A stretch of DNA of 64,000 bases, from the NCBI GenBank assembly GCA_024699855.1, contig JAMPIQ010000003.1, forward strand, positions 6,634,001-6,698,000, given 5' to 3'. The stretch is from Aphelenchoides besseyi (lineage: Eukaryota > Nematoda > Chromadorea > Rhabditida > Aphelenchoididae). Positions 35,575 through 45,925 of this stretch are shown here, one piece after another. How positions within the stretch are numbered: the first letter of the stretch is position 1; every line of letters begins with the position of its first letter. A program made the position numbers and the translations under genes. The notes beneath the pieces were generated by a model. It had not been told where the DNA came from. It did not search any database and saw only the letters and a program-made list of their open reading frames with translations.

Positions 35575-35856
35575 ACATTGTTGTGAATTTGGAATCGTGT
35601 GAAATAAACTTTAGATTATTGGCCATTTATTGCAACATTCATTTCAACTTGTGTTTGAACGCTCTGATGAAACGATGAACTCAAAGAAACGAGATTAAGA
35701 AACTAGAAAACACTAGAACACACCTTCAATTTTAAAGGCTAAAAAATAAAGAAGCCGTTTTATTCAATCGCAGATCGTCTGTACGTAGATGTTTGTGTAA
35801 CATGTTAATTTGCAGAATTAGATATTTAACGTTTATTGGTCTTGTCACACCACAAT
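35575..35856. other. Convergent 3' flanks
   Basis: AT-rich with polyadenylation signals (AATAAA near 35603). No gene seen. Confidence 0.4.
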
Positions 35857-36816
35857 TCAGACGCTTGGAAAATCGCGTTGCAACGGACTGTTATGCGGAC
35901 TGTAGCCGGGACTACCCACGAACTGACAGTTCATTAGCTATAAAACCTTTCTAAGTTAACTACAGTTGTCCGCAACTTACAGAATGATACAGTTTACGGA
36001 AAAATGAGTCCAGAATTCGAACAACTTCGTCGACTTCTTCCATTGAACGAATTCCATCGGATATGTTGGTTGGTTTGATAATCGTCGGCAACTTCCGCAG
36101 CTGTTTCAACTCGCGAATAGTTTCGTTCAAACTCTTTAGCGTGGACTCGTAGCGATCGGTCATTTCGACCACACCGTAGAGCGAAAGCTCATGTTTTGGT
36201 TTCTTGAATTCGTATCGTGATAATTACTCGACCTCAACTTACCGTTTTCTCGCTCTGAGTATTCGATTCAAGAATCTCCAAACGTTTCAACATGCTTTTC
36301 ATTTTCAGCTCCAAGTCCTCTCCTTTTTCGTCGGTTAGTTTCGTGTTCGAAAGAAACGTCGTCGCGTGTATTGGACCATCTAGTGGTCGGTTCTTGATAT
36401 TGAGGACACGAGATAACCACAAGCTATCGGCCAAACGTTCGTCCATTTCGTTTATGTTCATCAGAATCTAAACATTTCTCGACAATTAGATAGGTGTTAG
36501 TCGACAGCTAACCTCTTCAAATTGCTCCTTCTGCTGACGTTTGTGTTTGCTCAACGCAACGCGAAAACGTTTGATTTTCGATTTTGCTTTCTCACGAGCC
36601 TCCAACTTTGTCTTCAAAAAATCATTTTTGGAGACACTAGCAAGCTTCCACTCACCTTGAGTATCTGAATCAAATCGATCATCTGAGTGATGGCTTGTCG
36701 ACGAGTAAAATCAGCGGGTAATGGAACGAACGAAACATTATTTGCCGCGATATTATGAGTTGTCGACGAAGATACATTGGATCCCGACTTTTTGCTTTTC
36801 TTGGAACTCGACGACA
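35857..36816 (-). CDS. Coiled-coil protein, uncharacterised
   Basis: The reverse-strand ATG is at 36816 (MSSSSKKSKKSGSNVSSSTT) and the stop TGA at 35857-35859. It has five or six exons with short introns, for example near 36197-36242, 36464-36512 and 35945-35985. After a Ser/Lys-rich start the protein has LPADFTRRQAITQMIDLIQI, then long charged helices (REKAKSKIKRFRVALSKHKR, KQEQFEEILMNINEMDERLA, LELKMKSMLKRLEILES, YESTLKSLNETIRELKQLRK) typical of a coiled coil. The C-terminal tail is SPGYSPHNSPLQRDFPSV, with SP sites. No signal peptide or membrane segment. It is likely a cytosolic or nuclear scaffold subunit; I do not recognise the complex. Confidence 0.55.
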
Positions 36817-37057
36817 TGTCCCCCAAACAGGCGATCTTCGGAAATGATTTTGTGTTCGTTCATATGACATTTGATGTGAAATTTGCATCGATCAACCTCG
36901 TTTTTTTGCATTTAAGTTCTTTGAAATGTTGTTCGAAACAACTACAACAATGGTGTTTTCAAGCAAGAAAGCCAAAGATAACATGCGAATTTATCTGAGC
37001 GAAAATGATGTGATCTTAGAAAACGCGAACTTATTCCATCGATGTACTTAACAACTT
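36817..37057. other. Intergenic
   Basis: Short AT-rich space upstream of the coiled-coil gene. Nothing recognised. Confidence 0.4.
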
Positions 37058-37379
37058 TCAAAGTGCAGGAGGAGGTGGAGCATCGCCAAGAACCACGTCT
37101 TCGTAGTTATCAGCATCTTCTTTCTGAAATCGCAAACAGTTCGGGTGCTCAGATTATGTGGAGTTACCTTCTCATTCTTCTGTTCTGCTTTCTTCTCCTC
37201 TGAAGGACGTCAAGTCTCGTTTAATTGTCTAGAACTTACTCGGCGGTTTATTCGCGTCTACGGGAAGAGCACTCAAATTCGGTGCAGTCGACGGCAAAAC
37301 GGTCGATGTTGGTGGAGGAGCGACGTAACGTGCCAGTGGAACATTGATTGTTGTGGTGGTCGTTTTCTTTTTAGCTTAT
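37058..37379 (-). CDS. Pro/Thr-rich small protein, 3' exons only
   Basis: Three reverse-strand exons with good splice sites can be read: AKKKTTTTTINVPLARYVAP and PPTSTVLPSTAPNLSALPV (about 37379-37238), EEKKAEQKNEK (about 37202-37170), and KEDADNYEDVVLGDAPPPPA ending at a stop at 37058-37060. Upstream, a hydrophobic stretch (FFLIVLTHWIFFSAAIFVSL, about 37450-37388) could be a leader or membrane segment. It is followed by a stop unless spliced, and I find no ATG before it, so the 5' end is unresolved. The style (hydrophobic start, Lys run, Pro-rich, short acidic exons) resembles the genes at 26945 and 30260. Confidence 0.4.
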
Positions 37380-37766
37380 TGAACTAATGACACAAAAATT
37401 GCGGCCGAAAAGAAAATCCAATGAGTCAGAACAATCAAGAAAAAGGCCTGAAGTAATAAAGAATCTCGTTACAGCAACTGAAGACCCACTATCTTGACTA
37501 GCAAGCAATCGAAATCAAACTGAAACAAAACAGAATGACGTTTCTTTCTCAAACAACAAGACAGTTCAAATTATTTAATGTTTATTGCTGTGCATTTAAA
37601 GTTTATGAAAAATTGAAAGTGCGAAGAAATGTAATGAGATCTCGTCTATTCGTATGATTGATTACCGTTACTGCAGAAAGAACTACCTAAAGATAGTTGA
37701 TGTTGACTCAAGTTGATTCAGTCAATTACCTTTGTATTCATCTTGACTTAACACCAATTTTTCTCA
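37380..37766. other. Intergenic / possible 5' exon of preceding gene
   Basis: Contains the hydrophobic reading frame mentioned for the Pro/Thr-rich gene. Otherwise nothing recognised. Confidence 0.35.
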
Positions 37767-39022
37767 TCAATCAACTGCTTGTCTAAAATAATCATGGTTG
37801 AAAACACAGTGTCCATTTGACTGCTTACTTGGTTCATCTAGTACAAACAAATGGAAGAGACTTTCAGTCAATTGGATCCGATTCAACGTCCCAGAATGAT
37901 TGCCAACAAATCGCAGCAAAAGACGAGTATCCAAATCGAGATATTGCTTAACGAACAGATGGACCATTTGGTTATTTGGCGTTTTGTGATGCTCGTTAAA
38001 GCTAGTACTCAATTTCTTGATCACATTTTGGTCGCTGAACAAGATGGAAGAGATGAAGCAGAACAAATTGAGGATTGTAACGAGAAGAACACACAAATGC
38101 CATGCATAAATAATGATAAATGCCTTTTCGTTGAGCATGTTGATCAGCTGAATTGGACCAGTGATTCGCTGTAGGCAGTTTAGACGACTTACCAGCACGC
38201 ATTGAACGGTTCTCGGATGAACATCACCCAAAGTGTTCAGTGTGAAATCACAGAAACTGATACGCGGAAAGAGGCCAGTGGATTGCCAGCCGTCAGTGTA
38301 TAAAGCGGAACTCAGCACGTTGATAATCCAACTCCAACTGCCATCACCAATGAAGAGGCTCATGAAAACGAGTTGAGCGATCAAATTGCAGATGTTAAGT
38401 AGTTTGGCTGCGAAATAAACGTAAGTTGCCGGAAAGGCCACCGAGGTCAATTGACGCGAGGAGTGAACTTGAATAGCGATATCTGTAAGTATCAATCGAC
38501 GTTCTTCGTCCGATTTGTTTTGCGCGTCCGTACACCGTTGAACCGGGTTCTTATAGTCAAGATTTGCAAACGAAAGGAAACTCAACCACATCAAATGCGG
38601 AATGTAACACGCAAATGCCTGAATTGCGAGAACGTAAGGGATCCACTAAAATGTAAAGAGTAAGAGTTCTTCTTGTTCATCTGTTTACTTGGTAGTAAGC
38701 GACAAACTGTTTTGGTTGTCGATTGTCGACAATCGAACCGTTGCCCGTATGATAAGTTCCCGTGACGTAACAGTACTTGTGAATGTACTGATGCCAGGAA
38801 TCTGAATTAGAAAGTAAGTCTTGGAGATGAAAAGAACGAACCGATGTAGTTAGAAGGCGTCAGACAATACAACGGTTCGCCAAACGTTTGTTTCGTTCCG
38901 ATCAGCAGAGCAAAGAAAGTGAGTAGAGCTGTGGTGGTCAAATAGTGAAGTCGATCAACATGATCGTCCAAACGAGTGGATTTCAAGGACTGAACAAAGC
39001 TATCAAAATACGGAATCTCCAT
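37767..39022 (-). CDS. Innexin (gap-junction channel subunit)
   Basis: The reverse-strand ATG is at 39022 (MEIPYFDSFVQSLKSTRLDD) and the stop TGA at 37767-37769, with four exons. Family signatures are clear: DDHVDRLHYLTTTALLTFFA then LLIGTKQTFGEPLYCLTPSNY (first membrane segment and first extracellular Cys), WHQYIHKYCYVTGTYH (second Cys of loop 1), and YYQWIPYVLAIQAFACYIPH, the innexin YYQWVPF-type signature with the second membrane segment. Two further membrane segments follow (KLLNICNLIAQLVFMSLFIG and IIIYAWHLCVLLVTILNLFC). Loop 2 has FCDFTLNTLGDVHPRTVQCV, with the expected Cys pair. Innexins form invertebrate gap junctions and hemichannels in the plasma membrane. The protein is about 390 residues, normal for the family, and looks intact. 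Confidence 0.9.
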
Positions 39023-39280
39023 GAAGAGAACTGAAGAAAAACCAAAAAAGAACTGATGAAGGAATATTAAGACACACAGAATGCCACACACCTTCGAAAA
39101 CCTCTTTCAAGCGTTTGATATTCCGTTCAAATTTCAAAACGTAGTTTACGGTCACTTAACAGATTATTTGAGTAACAAATGTCGATTCTTTGTGTTTCTT
39201 GACGGTCATTAACAACTCAAAGATAAGCTTGACATTCCAATAACAAATTCGTGGTCGTAACATGAACATTTCCATATTTC
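39023..39280. other. Upstream of innexin to contig end
   Basis: No supported exon. A short reverse-strand frame runs into the gap and could belong to another gene, but the gap prevents a decision. Confidence 0.4.
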
Positions 39281-39380
39281 NNNNNNNNNNNNNNNNNNNN
39301 NNNNNNNNNNNNNNNNNNNNNNNNNNNNNNNNNNNNNNNNNNNNNNNNNNNNNNNNNNNNNNNNNNNNNNNNNNNNNNNN
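39281..39380. other. Assembly gap (100 N)
   Basis: Exactly 100 N, the conventional arbitrary-size scaffold join. Everything to its right is a different contig, so the relative orientation of the two rDNA units depends on this join. Confidence 0.95.
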
Positions 39381-40535
39381 TCTCATTTCGATTTGTTCAA
39401 AGGTTGCGAGTGGTAGTTGTTTTTGCGATCGGACTGCTTCTGTGTTTTTTCAAGTCACTTTACGGTGCCGTTCGATCGATGTTCTCACCAAAGAAGTTGA
39501 AGACTGCGCTCCCAGAAACAAGTGTCGAAAAGGGAATCGTTTTGCGGGAATCGAGTCAGCACTCGTTTCTGCGAATGAAGGACACTCGCTTGCGGGAGAG
39601 AAAAAAGACTCGATTGGAGAAGCGAGTGAGTGAGCGGTGGCGCGAATAAAGAATGAGAGTTTTCAATCAGTCGACTGAATCACGGGTGTTGATTGACTAA
39701 AAGGTCGTTTAGAAATTGGGAATGAAGTTGCAGACTGGAATTGGACATTGAAATTGGAGTGTGAGTTTGAATGTCGTCTTTCAGTTTGAAATGAGCGGAC
39801 GTTGAAAGTGATTCAAGTTTGGTGAGTAAACTGCACAAAAAAGACTATCAAAATGAACAAAATTTAGGCAGCAAGAAGTCTCGTGGTCACGAAGAGTCAA
39901 AATGAAATGCACGAAATGAAGGAAGCGCTTTAAAGTTGAAACGCGGGGTGAGATGTTAATTTTGGTTTTTTATAGTCGAGTGAGGGTTCATTTTGAAGGT
40001 CTTTTGATGGGGAACAATCTGAATTACAAAGTGGACGAGAATCGGAAGCCATCGATCCAAAACGCATTCAAATTTGAACGCTCCGCGGGCGGGCGGAAAA
40101 AAGGCGCACGCTGTTCGGTTATTTGACGAGCGAGAAGATCTTTCCAATTTCGTAGGGGAAGGGAAGAATCGGCGTTTGCTGAGAGGTCCCGTTGAATGCT
40201 GCGTGCGGGTTGGCAGTCGGTCGAAGAGCGATGCTTTCGAGTGTCCAGAGCTCTTCGGCGCTGTCGACTGGTGCGCTCCACGATCGAAAGATGGTTTTAT
40301 TCGAATTCACGGCGGTTGTGAGTGAAAAGACGAACGAGCGCCCGCTTGGCGGTGGGTGCTCGGTTTCGAGAAAGCAGTGAGACGAGTGTCGTGCGAACGA
40401 CCAGGGATCTTGCAGTGCGATGGTGTTGGTTGTGGGGAGCCGAGCAATTCGAACTCCCGGTGAGCAGAGGCGACGAATCGAGTGCATTCGAGGAGTCGCG
40501 GTGAGTGAGCACATTTTCGAATGGCGAAACCCACT
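39381..40535 (+). other. 5' external transcribed / intergenic spacer (right)
   Basis: Inverted homologue of 7818-8975, with small indels around 39830-39870. The contig begins inside this spacer. The Pol I promoter and 5' ETS should be here or in the gap. Open frames are chance. Confidence 0.6.
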
Positions 40536-41632
40536 AATCTGGTTGATCCTGGCTGAACTGATGTGTTTCTTTCAAAGATTTAGCCATGCATGTGTAAGTA
40601 GAGCGTTATAAAGCGAAACTGCGAACGGCTCATTACAACAGATATAATCTACTTGTTCTATGACTTAAATGGATAACTGCGGTAATTCTGGAGCCAATAC
40701 ATGCGAACAGCTGCGGCCTTCGGGTTGCAGTGCTATTATTGGAGCAAAACTATTCGTTAGTCCTTTTGCTAACTCTGGATAATACTGCGTATCGCACGAT
40801 CTTGTGTCGGCGAAGTTTCATTCGAGTATCTGCCCTATCAACTGGTTGGCAGTGTATTGGACTGCCATGGTTCTAACGGGTAACGGAGAATCAGGGTTTG
40901 ACTCCGGAGAATCCGCCTTAAAAACGGCGAATATGTCTAAGGATAGCAGCAGGCGCGAAAATTTACCCAATATCAATACGATGAGGTAGTGACGAGAAAT
41001 AACGAGTCCGTTCTCTCTGAGGTCGGACATTGGAATGGGTACAATGTAGACAATTTAACGAGTATCTACGAGAGGGCAAGTCTGGTGCCAGCAGCCGCGG
41101 TAATTCCAGCTCTCGTAATACATAGAATTATTGTTGCGGTTAAAAAGTTCATAGTTGGATTGTTGAACCGTTCGGGGTGCGTCTTAACGGGCGTCACTCG
41201 TGGGGCGGTATTTTGCGCGTTTTCGGGCCTTCGGGTCGGTGATGCGCAGGATTACTTTGAACGGCTTAAGTGCTCAAGGCGGGTCTTACGACTGAATACC
41301 GGTGCATGGAATAATGGAACAAGGTTGCGGCCGAGTTTTGTTGGTTTTGTCGGCTGAAACAATGGTTAACAGGAACAGCCGGGGGCATTCGTATCGCTGC
41401 GCGAGAGGTGAAATTCGAGGACCGTAGCGAGACGCACTAAAGCGAAGGCATTTGCCAAGAGTGTTTTCATTAATCAAGAACGAAAGTCAGAGGTTCGAAG
41501 GCGATTAGATACCGCCCTAGTTCTGACCGTAAATGATGCCAAACTACCAATTCGCTTGTGGATTCGAGTTCATAAGCGAGCGGGTTTCCGGAAACGAAAG
41601 TCTTTCGGTTCCGGGGGAAGTATGGTTGCAAA

Positions 41633-41679
<47 letters not shown>

Positions 41680-42120
41680 TTGCGGCTTAATTTGACTCAA
41701 CACGGGAAACCTCACCCGGCCAGCACATCGTGAGGATTGACAGACCGATAGCTCTTTCATGATTCGGTGGATGGTGGTGCATGGCCGTTCTTAGTTCGTG
41801 CTAACGAAGTGTCTGCTTTATTGCGATAACGAGCGAGACGCCGACTGCTAACTAGTGCGTCGATTGATTCGTTTGTCGACGATCATTTCTTAGCGGGATT
41901 CGTGGTTCTTAGCCTCAAGAAATGGCGCAATAACAGGTCTGTGATGCCCTTAGATGTTCGGGGCCGCACGCGTGCTACAATGGTGGTATCAGCGTGATTG
42001 TCCTACTCCGAGAGGAGATGGCAAACAGTTGAGATATTATTATGGCTGGAATTGAGTGTTGAAATTTTCACTCATGAACGAGGAATTCCAAGTAAATGCG
42101 AGTCATCAACTCGCATTGAT

Positions 42121-42157
<37 letters not shown>

Positions 42158-42304
42158 CCGGGACTGAGTTGTTTCGAGAAATCCACGGACCGGCGTTCGC
42201 TCATGTTTCGGCATGTCGTTTGCTGGAAAGTGGCTTAATCGCAACGGCTTGAACCGGGGAAAAGTCGTAACAAGGTTGCAGTAGGTGAACCTGCTGCAAG
42301 ATCA
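40536..42304 (+). rRNA. 18S (SSU) rRNA, right copy
   Basis: Starts at the CTGGTTGATCCTGG block and ends after GTAGGTGAACCTGCTGC and AAGATCA. It holds the same universal motifs as the left copy and is about 1769 bases. It differs from the left copy by a few single-base indels, for example an extra base in the G-run of CGTGGGGCGG near 41205. Confidence 0.96.
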
Positions 42305-42584
42305 GGTATCGAAGCAAACAATCGAGTTCGGAGTGCCGTGGTGCGGATATTCGACGGTCGTCGTGAAGCACTCGGTATTTCCCGATCGCTGGTCTCTTCA
42401 ATGAGATTTCAGTTTTCACAAACGGCTTCTCTGGGCCTCTATGTTGGATTGAGCAGTTGTGTTCCACGTCCGTGGCTGCGACGATGTCCAATAGTAGACA
42501 CCGCTTCGGCGGTGTTAGAGTTGATGACCCGGTCGGGCACCCAGAACCAACAACCCATTTTCAATTCATTCAATGCCAACTAAT
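42305..42584 (+). other. ITS1 (right)
   Basis: About 280 bases. Compared with the left copy it lacks a short block near 42398-42404, where TCTTCAATGAGATTTC replaces a longer version. Confidence 0.8.
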
Positions 42585-42745
42585 CGAGCAAGTTATGTCG
42601 GTGAATCACTTGGCTCGTGGGTCGATGAAGAACGCAGTGAATTGCGTTAATAAGCACGAATTACAGATATTACGAGTGCCTTGTTTTCGATTGCATATTG
42701 CGTCGTCGGGTTCTGCCCTTCGACATACGCAGCTCAGGGTGTTTT
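42585..42745 (+). rRNA. 5.8S rRNA (right)
   Basis: Same conserved blocks as the left copy (GGCTCGTGGGTCGATGAAGA, TGCATATTGCG, CAGCTCAGGGTG). Ends approximate. Confidence 0.92.
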
Positions 42746-43059
42746 CATGGAAAGGGAAGCCAAATGCATTGTGTAATGGTTTTCGCCATCGAATCGTCGA
42801 CTCTTCCCCACGGAATGCAGTTGACGTGTTCGCTTTGGTGGCGTATTCTTCGGAGTATGCCTGTGATTACGTTGTTAGTACTGTTCGAACGATGTCCATG
42901 TGCAAGGAACATGATTCGATTGGCTTTTGATCTGTACGGCTTTGAGTGACTTGATTCCACAATTGAGATGCTTGGCTGTTATTGAGAAGGTCTTTGCGAG
43001 TTGTTGTTCGGATGTCGGCAGTGCGATTGATGACACTGACCATTTGATTGGTTGAAATC
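42746..43059 (+). other. ITS2 (right)
   Basis: About 314 bases, nearly identical to the left copy. No other feature. Confidence 0.8.
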
Positions 43060-45544
43060 CACCTGAGTTGCGTATGACCACCTGCTGAACTTAAGCATAT
43101 CAGTAAGCAGAGGAAAAGAAACTAACAAGGATTCCCCCAGTAACTGCGAGTGAAAAGGGACTAGCCCAGCGCTTAAGACGCTCGTTCTGACGGACGAGTG
43201 TCGGTGTAGCGTTTGGAGAGCGAGCATCGTCGGCGTGTGTTTGGTCCAAGTTTCGCTGGAAAGCGGCTGCACAGATGGTTTCACACCAGTACGGCCGAAC
43301 GGCGTCGACGAATTCGTTTCTCTGGGAGTCGGGTTGTTTGGAAACGCAGCCCAAAGCGGGTGGTAAACTTCACCTAAGGCTAAATACGACCACGAGACCG
43401 ATAGCAAACAAGTACCGTGAGGGAAAGTTGAAAAAGCACTTTGAAAAGAGAGTGCAAGAGAACGTGAAACCGATATAATGGAAGCGAATGGAGCTGACGT
43501 ATCTTGTGCGTATTCAATCCCGCGACACTGCAATCGCTTCGACGACATTCCGCAAGGTTGTCTAGGAGTGTTGTTGTTTGTGTTCGTTGGATGCATTTGC
43601 GTGCGGAGTGCGCCGAGTGGGTCGATGTCGCTGCCGGAAGGGCGTATAGAGGACTCGGGTTTTCGGACTCGAGAATCCTGTGCGTTCGGATAGCAGGTGA
43701 TGTTGGCTCGATGTTGTGGAGTGCGGGTGAATTCGCGATGGGCGTCGGTTGTGAGTTGTGGTTGCGGATGGCACATGTGTCTTCCGTTTCCGCGGCCTAC
43801 GATCGGCGTTCGTTGCCCCGGCACTCGACTCGGTGTATAGTCGGTCACCCATTCGACCCGTCTTGAAACACGGACCAAGGAGTTTAAGGTGTACGCGAGT
43901 CATTGAGCTGCGAAACTCAAAGGCGTAATGAAAGTGAGACATTGGATGTCGACGATGTGAGCGTTGGGCGTTTCGACGTCCGGCGCGCAACATCGCCCCG
44001 TGACTAGGACTTGTTCTGTTGCGGAGGTTGAGCGTACGCTTTGAGACCCGAAAGATGGTGAACTATGCCCGAACAGGATGAAGCCAGAGGAAACTCTGGT
44101 GGAAGTCCGAAGCGGTTCTGACGTGCAAATCGATCGTCTGATTTGGGTATAGGGGCGCAAGACTAATCGAACCATCTAGTAGCTGGTTCCTTCCGAAGTT
44201 TCCCTCAGGATAGCTGGTGCACAATCGAAGCAGATATACTCGGTAAAGCGAACGATTAGAGTCATTGGGATGTATTATTCTCAAACTATTCTCATACTCT
44301 AAATGGTTATGATGTCGGTGTTTCTCGATTTGAACACGCGACTTTGATTGCATGTGCTCCAAGTGGGCCATTTTTGGTAAGCAGAACTGGCGATGTGGGA
44401 TTAACCAAACGCCGAGTTAAGGTGCCAGACTCTCCGCTCATTAGACCCCATAAAAGGTGTTGGTTGCTATAGACAGCAGGACGGTGGCCATGGAAGTCGG
44501 AAACCGCTAAGGAATGTGTAACAACCCACCTGCCGAAGCAACTAGCCCTGAAAATGGATGGCGCTGGAGCGGAGGACCTATACTCGGCCGTTGTTTGAGA
44601 TGGTGCCCAATCTCTCAACGAGTAGGAAGGTTGTCGTGATGGCGTCGAAGGTGCGGAGCGTGAGCTCGACTGGAGCCGTCACGAGTGCAGATCTTGGTTG
44701 TAGTAGCAAATATTCAAGTGAGATCCTTGAAGACTGAAGTGGAGAAGGGTTCCGCGTGCACAGTGATTGTACGTGGGTTAATCGATCCTAAGGCACAGGC
44801 TAAGGCTGGTTTTGAAGTGGCGACGTTCAACTTCCACTTGTGGATTGCGTCGCGTGTGCCGAAAGGGAAGCGGGTTAATATTCCCGCATCGAGACGAGGA
44901 GATGTCGTCGCTTCGGCGGCGACGAGCGCGGCAACGCAAACGAACCTGTCGACGCTGCATGAGGCCCGGACCAGAGATCTCTTTTCTGGTTTAAACTCGC
45001 GTGACCATGGAATCGGTTCATCCGGAGATATGGTTGTTGGGGTTGTAGAGTGGCGCGGTTACGGCGCCATTCCGAGTGCTTCATGTGGTCCGTGAAAAGG
45101 CAGGGGAGGCTCGATGAATTTCTCGCTCGTTCGTACCAATATCCGCAGCAGGTCTCCAAGGTGAACAGCCTCTAGTTGATAGAATAATGTAGATAAGGGA
45201 AGTCGGCAAATTAGATTCGTAACTTTGGGAAAAGAATTGGCTCTAGAGCTCGGGTCTATCGGGTCGTTGCGTGAGGCCGTTGGAATGCGTCCGTGACTGC
45301 GTGGTCGCAAGACCGCGTGGGCTAGTGGCGTGGTCCGACGGTGGAAGGCTTCGGCTTCGCTCCCGACGGCTTCGCGGTTGTCGGCGAGTTGCGGTAGACG
45401 CTTAACGAGCGTATCTAGAACTGGTACGGACTCGGGGAATCCGACTGTCTAATTAAAACAGAGGAGACGGATGGTCTTCGAAAGACGTTGACCGTCTCTG
45501 ATTTCTGCCCAGTGCTCTGAATGTTATATTAAGGAAATTTGATT

Positions 45545-45622
<78 letters not shown>

Positions 45623-45625
45623 CGA
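43060..45625 (+). rRNA. 28S rRNA, 5' part, interrupted by R4 insertions
   Basis: Begins near GACCACCTGCTGAACTTAAG and is collinear with the left 28S to the 13-base block GTGACGCGCACGA at 45613-45625, where the first retrotransposon starts. The R2 site (TTAAGG/TAGCC) lies intact at 45586/45587. Transcription through this copy would give a 28S split by 11.2 kb of insertion, so it is unlikely to make a functional LSU rRNA unless processed in an unusual way. Confidence 0.93.
45613..45625 (+). repeat. R4 target-site copy 1
   Basis: GTGACGCGCACGA, immediately before element 1. The uninterrupted left 28S has this block once; here it appears three times (also 50187-50199 and 56880-56892), each flanking an element. 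Confidence 0.9.
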
Positions 45626-45757
45626 GTGGCGGGCAAGTGGGTAAGGTTAGTCCTTAACTGGATGAATTAGAGACCCCTTCTCTTACCGATCCCACCCTGA
45701 CACCTCCACGTGGTGCTCGCTGGTTAGATCCGTTTACCGGGTTGAGCTAAGTTCAGG
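45626..45757 (+). ncRNA. Predicted HDV-like self-cleaving ribozyme, element 1
   Basis: A nested double pseudoknot can be drawn. P1 pairs 45627-45634 (TGGCGGGC) with 45715-45722 (GCTCGCTG), including G-U pairs. P2 pairs CCTGA (45696-45700) with TCAGG (45753-45757). P3 is ACC (45702-45704) with GGT (45712-45714) around the loop TCCACGT. P4 is 45724-45731 with 45739-45746, with one mismatch. J4/2 reads CTAAG (45747-45751), supplying the expected catalytic C. A long J1/2 insertion separates P1 and P2, as known for R2 ribozymes. Cleavage would fall exactly at the 28S/element junction. Confidence 0.6.
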
Positions 45758-45925
45758 TTCTCCTTCGGGAGCGGTTGGTTTACACAGAGCGCCTCACTCT
45801 TCCAACTGTGGCCAGGACCGTGTTGCCTGGCATGGGGTGAATAAAGCGTATGACTTGCGGCGGACTGGAACCTCAAGCGGCGTGTTTGACGCCCTCCACC
45901 CGTCTGCTGTCTGCGCACACGACTC

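Noticed and set aside
45580..45626. Insertion of an R2 element at the classical R2 site
   Set aside because: The R2 site TTAAGG/TAGCC at 45586/45587 is uninterrupted; the insertion is 26-39 bases further on, with a 13-base duplication, as for R4.
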